Notes under the pieces: generated by a model
Told to the model about the DNA's origin: nothing
What the model saw: only the letters and a program-made list of their open reading frames with translations
Databases searched by the model: none
Program-made: the position numbers and the translations under genes
Source of the DNA: Rhea pennata
Taxonomy: Eukaryota > Chordata > Aves > Rheiformes > Rheidae
Direction: 5' to 3'
DNA: 64,000 nucleotides
Assembly (NCBI RefSeq): GCF_028389875.1
Contig: NC_084667.1
Span: forward strand, 62,226,570 to 62,290,569
Shown here: positions 23,001 through 35,000 of the stretch, in pieces
Layout: the number at the start of each line of letters is the position of its first letter
How positions within the stretch are numbered: the first letter of the stretch is position 1

Positions 23001-26000
23001 GTCTTTATTTCCAGCCTTCACAGCATATACCCTTGTCAAAATCCCTTATCAGCCTGTGAGATCAGCCTTCTTCATCCTCTCGTATTATTCAAGTAGCATG
23101 TTTATACATTTTGGCAAATCTGGCCTTATGTGTGGAGGAACATCTGTTAAACCACCTCACTGCTCTCCAATCTCTCCTTGAAATTCACATTTTTTGCAAT
23201 TTCCAATGAAAATTACCAAAAAGCCCAACATCAGGGTGGCATTCTTCTCATTACTTCAGACTGACATCAGAGCTCATCATCTAAACCTTTGGAGTAAACG
23301 GAGAAAGAAAAATCTAGATGCTGATTTTCATCAGACCTGTCTTAAATATCCAACTTACAAGATGAGATGAACTAAAAGCACCATTTTCTCCCCATGAACT
23401 CCAGTGGCCTAGATAACTACCTCAAATATAAACTTCACAGACACAATGTCAAGTGAAATGCTTCCACCCTTGTCCCAGTGAAAAAACATTTATTAGCCAG
23501 CATCATTCCCCCACAATATCCATCCTGGCTGATTGTACCCCCTTGGTTGCCTCATTTCAGCCCTGTGCCCTTGTCTCTGGAGCAAGGACCATCTTTTCTT
23601 CTGCACCTTGCACAGGATTAAGAGGAAAAATTAAATTTATGAATGAAATCGTGAACAACTATCTGGTCTAGCAACTACCCAGCTGAGCCTCATTATCTAA
23701 ATTAAACAAAGTGCAAAAAGTCAAAGTATGTATGATGAACCCATTTATTAGCTGCTTTGGCTTATTTGCCAAACCTGCAGGAAACCATCACCAGCTGAAC
23801 AAAACCAGTAGGTAGGACTGGGAAGGCAGCTTGAACAAGAGGATCACTGAGTGTCCCAAAACGTGTGTGTGTGTGGAGGAGTGGTAGGCGTGTACAGGGA
23901 AGCTTCATGTGAAGAACCTGCCCATCTGCAAGCAGAATGAGGAGTTTCTTGGTCCACTCTCCTGCCATCCCAACCAGCTTTAGAGGAGAAGGGTCTAAAC
24001 TGCCTGTGGTTGAGCGACTTTTGCAGTTGCCTGTTCTAGGATATGATACAATGACAAGAAATATGCAGGACAGCTAATCCTTGGTGAATACGCCACCTTC
24101 TAAGCAGCAACAGATCTTATTAGTAATCTTAAGGTGATCAAACAGGTCACGTATGTCAGCTAGATGCTCTTGATTTAAGGTAATTCACTTATGGAGGATA
24201 GGTGGGAAAGATCCTGCTCTCCTTGTTCAGTCCCTATTGGTTACGGTGAGGGTACAGAGTAAGGCCAACAAATTTTGGTTTTCATATGAATTAGCAGCAT
24301 GAAAAGCAGATTTCCCTGATTCTTGGCCCAAAAGGGCCAGGCAGCACTTTCAGTTATTTTACGAGGAGTGCAAGAACCAGGACAGGAATGTGCAGGTGAG
24401 AAGAGCATAGTCCTGCACTGGGACTACTGGCACATATTTAGCAACTCTGCAAAACGTGAACTAGTCTTGCATGGTTGATGCAACCCTGCAAGTCAGCCTG
24501 AAGGATTTGGCCAAACCTGTGGTCCACCTTGTTCCTGTCTTGCACTCACAAAGCCACCAATACTGGTGTAAAGTGCAAAACAGCTGCCTCTGTCCCTTTG
24601 TGCTGATGGTGCTTTCCACTGCTGCAACTGATACAGGAACGCAGTTATGGAGGAAGCCAGCAGATGACAGAAATGTTTAGCTGCTCTGGCTTTCCTTAAC
24701 GAGCTGTTCTCAGACCTCTGCTCTGAACCCTGTATGCAGAAGTATCCAGCTGCTGAACCAATACTCCTGCCCCTGGTCCTGCTTCTAGTAAGTGGTACTC
24801 AGTGAACATGTCACACTCTGGGTAATTACACAGCATTTTCTCATGCTTTCATGGCCTGGCAGCAGCGCACCCAGAAGATCTCATTCTCCTTCCGCTCTCT
24901 GTCCTGCTCCTGTCCCACCAGCCAATTTTGATCCAGTTGGTTATAATGCTCAGCATGTCCTGCTGGCCCTTAGGCACGTGGCTTATCAAATACAGGTGAT
25001 AGGAGAGCACTTCCCCCTAAAGAGGCGGGACGATGCAGACTCTGCATGGAGCACTGAAGGGAGGAACCACTAGAAGCTCCAGGCTCGAGGAAGAGTTTGA
25101 GCCAAACGTGTACACAGTTAATTCGGCACTGCTTCAGGCCAATCGGAAGGAAAGCAAGGCTAGATCACCGCACTGACCCTGACGTTCAACGGCAATTTAG
25201 TCTTTGCATACTCTTGTTATGTTACCAGGCCTGATTCCCCCTAAGATAAGCCACCTAATCTACCCCTCCTACTAGAGGGAGTACAGTCCTGTGGACCATG
25301 CCCGGCCTGCTACACACAAATCTGTCCACCAAGATGACTGCAACAGAGACTCCTTGAAAACTTGCTCCAGTTCACAACCTGCTATGCACTACTGACTTTT
25401 CCCATGGGAAAAGCAGGACTGTTCCCCTACAAAGGTAACCACTGCTGTCTTGAACGAGTGCTCTTTTGCAGGGGTTTTTTTGCAAGACATACATGTTGAG
25501 ACCATCCTATGCCACAGCTTCCTTGTTGGCACTACAGTTACCATGCTGTTTTCAGTATTGTCTCCATACTTCCTTACTCCCTTTTCTGTCTGTAGTCACC
25601 TTTTTCCTGTCTTGAGGTTGCATTATAAAAAAAAATCATGGGTTACAAGCCATCTTTCTTCAGTTAACATGCTGGATGACAAGCAGGTGAATACAGACAA
25701 GGAGGTCCAAAGCAAAATCCAGGCACAGCAGATTATAATTGAACATTTTTATGATTGACAGCACATTCAACAAATAGGAAAAGCAACAGCTCTGGAATCC
25801 AAGTGTTTTTTTTTCATGAAAAAATACTATTATTATTTTGGCTTGGAAACCACTCCAAAATTCAAGATACAAGTATTACCCTACATATGTGGGGCTGTAT
25901 CTGCTAATGTTACTAGCAGCAGCCCCAAAGACAGCATTACTGTGGTACTGTGAGCTTATATTTACCTTCTAGCAGTTGCCATTACAGATGCACCAATGTA

Positions 26001-29000
26001 ATTAAATAATTTAATTGTTTCATATTTTAGATAGAATATGACATTTGTCAGTTGTTTCATCATGCTTAATGCGCTGAGTTATTAATCTCAATCTTGCACT
26101 AAACAGTCAGAGAAAAACAAAAACCTGATAGAAGTTTATATTAGTGCAGGGTCTAAATAGGAAGGCAGTCTTCTTCCGATGTCCATAATGACCGATTTTT
26201 CTTGTTACAGTCAAGGCACACAAAGCCCAAGGTAAAGGGTTGGGCTCCACTGTGAAGAAACAGGTGAGATGACGAGAAAGTTGGGCATCCCCAACAGATG
26301 CACAGGAGTCAAAGGAAACTTCCATTTCTCCAGCTATAGCTCAAAGAATAACAGGAAAAAAAAAACACCACCTATCCCCATAGAAGTCATGCATTTACAA
26401 CTACCACGCTCAGCTTGCCTACTTGCAATAATCTTGCAAATTATTTGCTGTTTACAGAAAAGAAACCTTGTGAACACTTTTGAGATGCAGCCTGAGAGGG
26501 TTATTTGTCCTGAAAGACAAGAGACCTCTTCAGAGCTGGGCAGGGGTCTGCGAGCCACCGAGCCTGGGGCAGAAGCTGCCCTATGCCAAGGTGGCCAATC
26601 ACCCAACATCCACTGAGTCCAATCACCCAACACCCGCTGAACTACAGCTGCAAGAGTTCCTCAGAGGACATGAGCTCCTCCCAGTTACCTACAGAGTAAA
26701 AGGGATTAACACCATAAATGATTGACTTCCTCCTCTACAAAGTACGATTCTCATGTTATTTGGTCACACGGGCAAAACTTAACGTTTAGTGGATAAAGGC
26801 CTAGCTGTACACAGGTCGTTTCCCAATGACAGCTGGCCAAAAACCAAAGCATCACCATCACCATAAAAAGACCAATAAACTCAAACACCTCCCATAATTA
26901 AGTTGGGCCTACTGCAGAGCATTTCCCGATTCACAGGAGCACACAGACGCACGCGCTAGGCAGCCGGGATAAACCCAACAAAGCCAGTTTCTCAGTGTCT
27001 TAACCTTTACACCAAAATACGAGTGGCAGGAAAAGACAGAGCAGAACTAGGAGATTATAACCAAAAACTGGTTGCAAAAGCAAACAGCAGCACTGACTGC
27101 CCTGACCCGAACTGGGGATGGGGCTTGGCGCACCCCGGCTGACGCCACCAGTTAGCACCAGTCACGCGCCAGTTAGCACCAGTCACCAGTTTCAGGCCGA
27201 ATGGCCCCTGCTCCGAGCGGCAGCGCCCGGTTGTAGGAGGTGCCTCCCGGCTGCCGAAACCCGCTTGCCCGAACCCGGGGCTGCGCCAAGCGCCGGCCAG
27301 GTGCGCCCGGCTGCCCGGCAGCGCTGCAGGGCCGCGTCCCGCGGGCGCGCTCAGCGGCACGAGCATCGCTCAGGCCGGGCAGCCACGGGCTGAAATTGCC
27401 CTGCCAGCTGCCAGGATTGTCACCGGCTTTCCCGGATGCACGGGGGAGGAAAAAAATAATAAAAAAAAAAATAAATAAAAGCGGGGTGGGGGGGGGCCAA
27501 ACCTTTGTTCAGGAGCTCGAGCGTGCGAGGGATGAAAGACCCGGCGGCGAGAGGCGGCGCCGCGCGCGGCCCCCCCGGGGCGGCTCGGCCGCAGCCCCCG
27601 GCGCGGAGCCGCCCGGCCCCCCGCGCCCCGTCGCGTCCCCCCCGCCGCCGCCGCCGCCCTCCGCCCGCGACACTCACGGTTCGCCGGGGAAAACCATCCC
27701 CGGGCGCTCGCGAATCCCAGGGGCCGCGCACGCCACGCGCGGAGGCGGAGGAGGAGGAGGAGGAGGAGGAAACCCCTCCCCCGCTCGTGTGCCCTATTTA
27801 TTCGCTGCCTTAGCATCCCGCACCGTGGCGGCGGCGGCGGGGGAGGAAGGCTCGCCCGTCCTCCTCCTCCTCCTCCTCCTCCCTGCGCCGCGGGGCACGG
27901 TTTTACCTGGCAAACGGCCTCATTGCTCCTGGCAACGGCACCAAAAATAAATAAATAAATAAATAAACCCCAAACCGAAAGCGCCTCCCCCTGCCCAAGG
28001 GGGCCAGCAGAGCCCGAGGCGCCCGCGGAGCAGCCGGAGGCTTCGAAACCGGGCAGGCAGCTGCGACGCGGCCGAGCCCCGCGGGCCGCGAAGCCGGCGG
28101 CGGCCCCGAAGCTCGGGAGCGGGTGTCCGGGGGGGGCCCCAGCTGCGCCCGCTGCGGCGCGGCCGTCGCTGCGCGAGCTTGAGCTTCCTCCCCGCGCGCC
28201 CGGCCTCTCCTCAGCCTCCCAGGGAGAGGGATAACAGTCTCCGTTTGCGGTAGCATTCGTTTAGGGGAAGTCGGAGTCACGCTACTCCCACCCGAAACGC
28301 CACCGGGAACGATTGGGAAACCGCAAGCTCGGCTGCAGGGCTCGGGCAGCCCTCGGCAGAGCGGCACGCGCTCGCCAGCCGCTCGGCCCCCGGCAAGCCT
28401 GGGGATCGCGGCCGCCCCGGCGCACCCGGGCCGGCGCCGGAACGAGCTCCGATAAGCTCACGAGCTCCGTGGCAGCTCCCGCGCCGAGGAGGGGCCTGAT
28501 CCCTCGAGGGGAGGGAGGACGAGGACAGAGAGGAGGCAGCTCGCGAGCGTTTCTGCGCGGCAGTAATCGCAGGAACGAGACGCGGGGAGCTTTACTGCGA
28601 CGAACCGGGACAGCTCAGCCGCGAACGGTGCTTTCGTCTACCCGGGGGCCTCGTGCCAGCACGCGCCGCTCCGCTTGCCGTGCGACAGCCGTTCTCCAAG
28701 GACCTTTGCACCCGTCGGAGCGCGGCGGCGGGGCAGGACGATGGCGCTCCGACGGCCGGCCCGGCCCAAGGGTAGGCGCCACGGCGGCAGCTTGCAAACG
28801 CGGCGGAGGGACATCGCTGCCGTTTCCGAGGGCGGAAAGGCAAAAAGCGGAGGCACGCGTTGCCTCGGCAGCCTCCCTGCGAGGTCGCGCTCGCACGGAA
28901 GGGCGCAGCCATCTCAACCGATTCCTGTGATGTGTTCCCCCCCCCCCCCCCCCCAAAAAAAAAAAAAAAGGGAGCAAAGCATTGCGTTAACCTCGGTGGT

Positions 29001-32000
29001 GGACCAGCCACCGGAGGAGGCAGAGGAACGGGGTTGAGCCCGCGAAGGCATCGTGGTTGCCCGGCAAGTCTTGGTGCCGCCGGGGAGCACGGCTCCGAGG
29101 GCTCTTGGCCGCCTGCCTCCGCCGCGCAGCCTGCCCGCTCGCTCAGCTGCTCGCTGCGCGTGCAAGCGTGCAGCCCTTTCTTTTGACACAGTGCTGTGGT
29201 GACAAGAGAAAACAAGCCCAAGATTTTTTTGTGCCCATTTTCACAGCCAGCAGACCACACTCTTCCTCCTGTCACCACGTTCCTAGTCTTCCCCTATCAA
29301 CAGGGACGTAAGCACAAGAACCTCCATAGTTTCACAGCTGAATATAAATGCATTTGCATGCCTGAAAAGGAGAGCAAATGTCTTAACGGTTATTTTAAGT
29401 TCATGAGAAGTAACATTTTGAGACCTTGCCAGAGGCGCACCAAGCCACGCTCCGGCTGCAGCGCCTGCGGCAGGGCTTTTGCCACCACGCAAGCCAAGCA
29501 CGTGCATACAAGGAAGGTGTTACGTCCTGCGAGCGCTGCCATATGGCACATCTGAGCTTGTCACCCTGAACTAAGAGAATCACTTCACAGACTAAATGGA
29601 GAGCTCACCTAATTTGCCCATCTGTCCTAGGATGTTTATTGGTTTAAAAAGGTGAAATAAGCTCTCAGGAGGAGTGTGGTGTATTGAGTAGACTGGCCCA
29701 AGACTGATTTGCTGGAAAGACTCAGTCCCCAGGATGGAGGTAGGCTTGGAACAGGCAGCGGTGCAGTCTGCACCTTCTCCGGCCATGCAGTGCATCACTC
29801 GGTGCTTTACACACTGCCCAGGCCATGGCCTGCCCTGGAGGCACTCACAAGTGCAAGTAGAGGCAGCAGGCAGTTCAGCTTTTAAAATAACCTGCTGGAG
29901 TCATAATACTCGTCAAACAAAACCTCCAAGTGGTGTTGGACTCAGCACCCAAAACTTTTTAGCACTGCTTCAATACAATTGTTACGGCTTTTGCAAAAGC
30001 AAACTGAAAAGGAGAGAGACTGTCTCTCAGTGTAGGGCATCGCAATCCACACTCACAGGTCATCTCATCTCCAGCCCAAGCAGAGCTTAAAAGGGCACAG
30101 GTGGGACCTTCTCTTCAGTGCTCTGGAGCCCACCACTGACGTGGAAATCTCAGTGAACACCTATGCAAGCCTAATTCAGCTCCAGCCAGATTTCAGCTGG
30201 ATTAGGTGAGAGATGTGCTATATTCATGCTGCAAAATGCAGTGGCTCACTGGTCCGAGGGGACCAGCAAACCCACAGGGCTGCCTGATAGCCCCGGGCCA
30301 CCAACGGGAGTCACTTAAAACCAGCCCCTATCAGTTCCTTCCAGTTCTTCACCCTGGTCCTAAATGCAGAATCGGTGGGAAATCTCATGAGGAAGCCAGG
30401 ACGGTCAGAGGCCTTTTAGGCTGAGAACCCAGGAACTGTCACATAGGAGCAAATCCCCTCTCTAGCAGCTGCTATATCCAGTTACCTAATGAAGGGGCTA
30501 CGCTGATGCTCTGGGGAGACGCACACTGACCTACCTCAAAGACCATCGTACGTTTGTCTGAAGATAAAGCTTCAAGATATCCCAAGTAAACAGACAAGTG
30601 CTCTATTGGCAGAGGCTACTTGAACAGAGCACCAGACATTGCTGTAAATATCCCACCAGTTCTTTAGCATATTTTCCTAAATATTACTGTAAACATGCAA
30701 TGTTTACATCAGCTTTAAAATACTGCACATTTTAATCTGCATTTAAGAACTGATATGATTCATAAGTAACACAAAGCAAAACATAAATGACCACAAACAT
30801 GTTTAAAAACGAACAGTATGTTGCCATCAGATGAGAACAGAAAAAGTGCTGTTGTAACAGCAAAACGCTAATTCCTACAAACACGCCATCGGCAGCTCCC
30901 AGACGCGTCTACAGATGAGGTAGGTGTTAGATCCTAAGAAGGCTGCTTCTGCTTAATCATTCATGGCTCACGTGTCACCAGTAATTCAGATCTAATTTCA
31001 GGTTAAGATCCAGCACACTCGGCATGACATGGCCACAGCACAACTGCCGACTTAACTGCCCTTCGTTAACTGAGCAGAGAGAGCTTCTCCGGGCTCAGAG
31101 GAGCACGAAGTGGGGCTACAGGGGAAACCAAGGCTTCGGAGAGAAGTTGAGACTGATACTAATGCTGTATTGGGCTTTTTATTTCTGTACTACTAAAAAA
31201 TGCAGGAAGGAGGCGAAGCCAGCCCAGCATCCTCTTCCCGAGTTGTGGTAGAAACTCGGGGATTATGGTGAAATGAGATAGTCTCAGTAAGACTAATACT
31301 AAAATGATCATGATGTTCTTAACTCTTTCAAGTATAGTAAGGATGTTTAATCCAATAAGAAGAGGTCACTGCCTGGACTGTACAGGTTTTTGTTTTAGTT
31401 CTTCCTGGTAGTGCTACCCAGGTTACCAGCATGCAGAAGATACTGAATTAAAAAAAACAAAAACAAACAAACAAAAAAACTCATGGTATGGTCCTTCAGT
31501 TGTAGTTAGGGAAGAAAGAATGACTAAAGAAATAGCATTAATAATCAGGGAGATTCCATACACTTCTGAAGGTCAAAAGGGAATATTATCATTATATAAA
31601 TCTGACCATCTGCACAGACAAGTCAGGGATCTCCTCAAATTCTGTGCAAATATGTGAGGATGAAATAGAGGCTTCTTTTAACACAGGAGACTCTCCTAAA
31701 GAACCCAAATAAACTCCCACTGCACAGCCTTAAAATTAAGCTGCATTCAAGACAAACAACAGAGAAATTGCTTTGGCTCTTCATTTTATGTCGCTCCCAT
31801 GATTAAGATTATACTATATGACTTCTTACACCCTGCCCTTGAGCACTGGATAAATTAAGACATTTGGTGTCACAATACAGCAACAAGTTATAACAACCTC
31901 CCCCCCCAACTGAACTTAAATTTGAATCTCAATAATACAATTAATTTTAAACAGAATTCAAAAGCTGTGTTAGTCTGTTTCTGATGGTTGAGGACACTGG

Positions 32001-35000
32001 TCTCTGACTTTTATCTCACATAAAACAATAGAAATCATTTTCTTACCGTGCTCCAATGACATCAAAGAGATGCTGCCAGCGATCATTGATTTTGTTGAGT
32101 TTGTCATCTATTTCTGCAACTCGGCTCTTGTTGCTAGCCTTGATGAGCTGGTCACCCATTTGTTTCAAGTGAAGCTTATTTTCACTGAACAGGTTTATTT
32201 CTTCCATGCAGTCCTGACAAATACACACACACACTGCTTAGTTCCTGGGCAAAACCGAACAAAACTATCTATTTCTTTCCCCACATGTGGGATGTGAAGG
32301 CAGCTCTGATTGGGGTGGCCAAGGTTTCTACATCAGTACATAAAACTTCTTCATTAGAGAGGAAAAAAAAAAGACTCCTCAATGGAAATGCTCTCACAAT
32401 GAAGCCACTATGAAAAAATAAGCAGCTTAAAGACTACTAGAGGCTGGGAGTAAGTACTCCTAAAAATAGCAACTTAATGTTCTAAATTTGCTCCTGCTTT
32501 CCTCATTTAACTTAATTTTTCAATCAAGCTACCTTGAAAGAATCCACATTCAAGCCTAGGATGGCTTTATTTTACTGGTATTCTTATCCAAAGGAGATCT
32601 GGGATTAGATATTGAGCCCTTTAAGCCACACAGAAGAACTCTGCAGCAAAAAAAGTCCTGTTTTAAATCAAGCTAATAGGAGGGTATTAGAAAGCCCTAA
32701 CTGGACTGCGCACCAACACAAACGCACAGAATTGTTCACCATTTCAACCTGCAGGTTTCATTTTTGGTTGTGGTAATCATTTGGCTCGCGTAAGACCTGT
32801 CACATCCTCCAACCTTTTCTTTGCCTTTGGACTGGCACTTTCATAACAGCTGACCCTGGCTGGAGGCGGTGACGGCATCGAGACACGCCAGGACACCTCT
32901 GATCCCTGCGAAGGAGGCTCTGGAGTGCAGCGTACGTGCACGCACGCATGGCCACAACCACCCAGACCCCAGACCAGTAACAAATATGTGTCACGCTCGA
33001 TGTCTGAATGCAGCCAGGGGGTACTTCTACTTTGCATTTTGCTCTTAGCCTGAACATTGAGAAGGTAAGAGCTGAGGATGGAGTATCTCAGCTCCTCGCA
33101 GAAGACTAAGTGCTGTTTTTAGACCATGTGTCATTTCCCAGGGACTACAAAGAGATGGGGACTGGCGTCTCTGTAACAAGTTACCAGGCTGCATTTCAAG
33201 AAACGCTGTGCTACTACTTACCTTCTGCAATTTGTCTATCATGTCTTCAATGCTAACATCTGCAGTCTGCAGCACTTTGCTTTCCATCTGCACCAGCCAC
33301 GAGCACAGCTCCTTATTCTTCTCATTGAACAGAATCCAGGCGTTCAGTCTGTCCTCTATCTCCTGCTTACGGAGGGATACCTGCAAATAAGCATATGCAT
33401 TAACCACAGGGAAGGAAACCAGCGATTATGAACCATTAATTTCTAGTCTACGTTTGATTGTGTTCCATTTTGCAGGAGCCATTATTAAGTATCTCTAGAT
33501 TTCTTTCTGAAGCCAGCAAGCAGATTGTTATTACACGTTATTTTGGATAGCAAGGCCAGAAGTTGTCTAGCAAGCAGCAGATTCTCTCCTTCAGGGGAAT
33601 GAAACTGGGTGACAGCTTTATAAATGAGGATGTTATACAACAATTTAACTATCACTTAATGAAAACTTTAAAATGCCAACAAAGTAGTAATATAAAATAT
33701 ATAATTAACCACATAAAAATGAATAAAGTCTCATATAAAACACAAAATAAATAACATCTAGATAAGTTCTTGTTTTTCTGTAATTATAAGAAAAGCTTCG
33801 CGACCACTAACTGCAATTATTATATCTCTAAAATACTTCCCTGTTCTCTATTTGCTCATCTCTTCTTAGAGAACTTCCAAACAACTCAGCATCAAGAATC
33901 TATCCTCTTTCTTAGAATATGTGGATTTTTTTTCCTCACCAAGATGCATAAACATAAGGTTTACATAGGGAAATTAAGATACCAAACCAGCAGTGCTCAT
34001 ACCACAGCTCCATCATCTTCGAAAGAAACCGGCTCACTGTTCTAGCAGCTAGTGTCACTTACTCTGGCATAGAGGGTTTAAGTGTATATGCATATTCATT
34101 TATCTACTTTGATGGATTCCTGTACTAAGGCAACCCACACCTATGGAAGAAGGAAGTGAAGAAACAGTGCAAGTTACATCAAAACAAAACAGACAACTAA
34201 GCGCCTCGCCAACCAACTTCGGGCTAAAGAAGACGAAGCAAAACACTTTGCTCGAGCTGGCTGTGAGCGGCCACTCCAAATACCACCACGTGGCAGGACA
34301 CGTACCTCCTCTTCACATCTAACAAGCATCCCATACAGCATGTGGCTCCTCAAAAAGCTATTGCTGATTCTCATCTAACCAACCTCTAACACAATTTTGT
34401 ACCTTGGTATGAAGCTTAAGTATACAATGGGGAAGCAAGATCAGCTCCAACTAACACACGGACCAAAGTGTGAGCTACTGAATGATCCCTCCAAGTGATT
34501 GCTTGAAGGCTAGGCTTTGCTGCTAACACACCCTCTTTGGACCAGCCACACAGGCACCAGCACCTTCCTCTCCAGCTTCGCCTCTCTAGCCTGATGGCAG
34601 ACCTCTCCCTGGGCATCTCCAGCCATCCTTGCCCTCTGCTTTGTCCTCCTGCTCCCACTTCAACGGTTTTCTTATGATTTTGCACTTCTCAGCTGCTGAG
34701 TAAGACACGACACATGTTCGTTCTCTGACAGAGTGTCACATATGTTGGCGTTAAAATGGGATCTGCGACAACATGAATAGTTAAATCTTTGACCTACATG
34801 TACCTTGCAAGGGCATCTATGTAAAAACTAATCCCTCTGAGTGCATCTGCTCATTAAGTGTGCTTATTTCCCTGCCACGTCCATCACGGGCATCTGGCCG
34901 CCCGGCTCCGACGTCCGTGACAGCTGCAGCAGCGTCTCCCTTGCACAGGCTTTCGGATCTCTGTGTTTACACCGCAGTTTGTTTTCAGACAATACATCTC

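Larger units (their letters stand above)
22231..32046 (-). other. SYNE2: SYNE2 intron (exons 23-24), longest in the window
   Basis: 9.8 kb, carrying the internal CpG island promoter and alternative first exon. Apart from those I see short tandem duplications at 26596-26643 and 27149-27190, an AAAT repeat at 27944-27967, a C-run/A-run at 28937-28968 and an AAAC-rich stretch near 31449-31480. Confidence 0.75.

Noticed and set aside
22789..23181. 130-codon plus-strand open frame
   Set aside because: Mixed composition, no domain, no splice or promoter context; within chance length for a 9.8 kb intron.
27240..29278. Long open frames on both strands (up to 236 codons) in the CpG island
   Set aside because: GC-rich sequence lacks stop codons by composition. 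The translations are Arg/Pro/Ala/Gly-rich, overlap in several frames and match no family.
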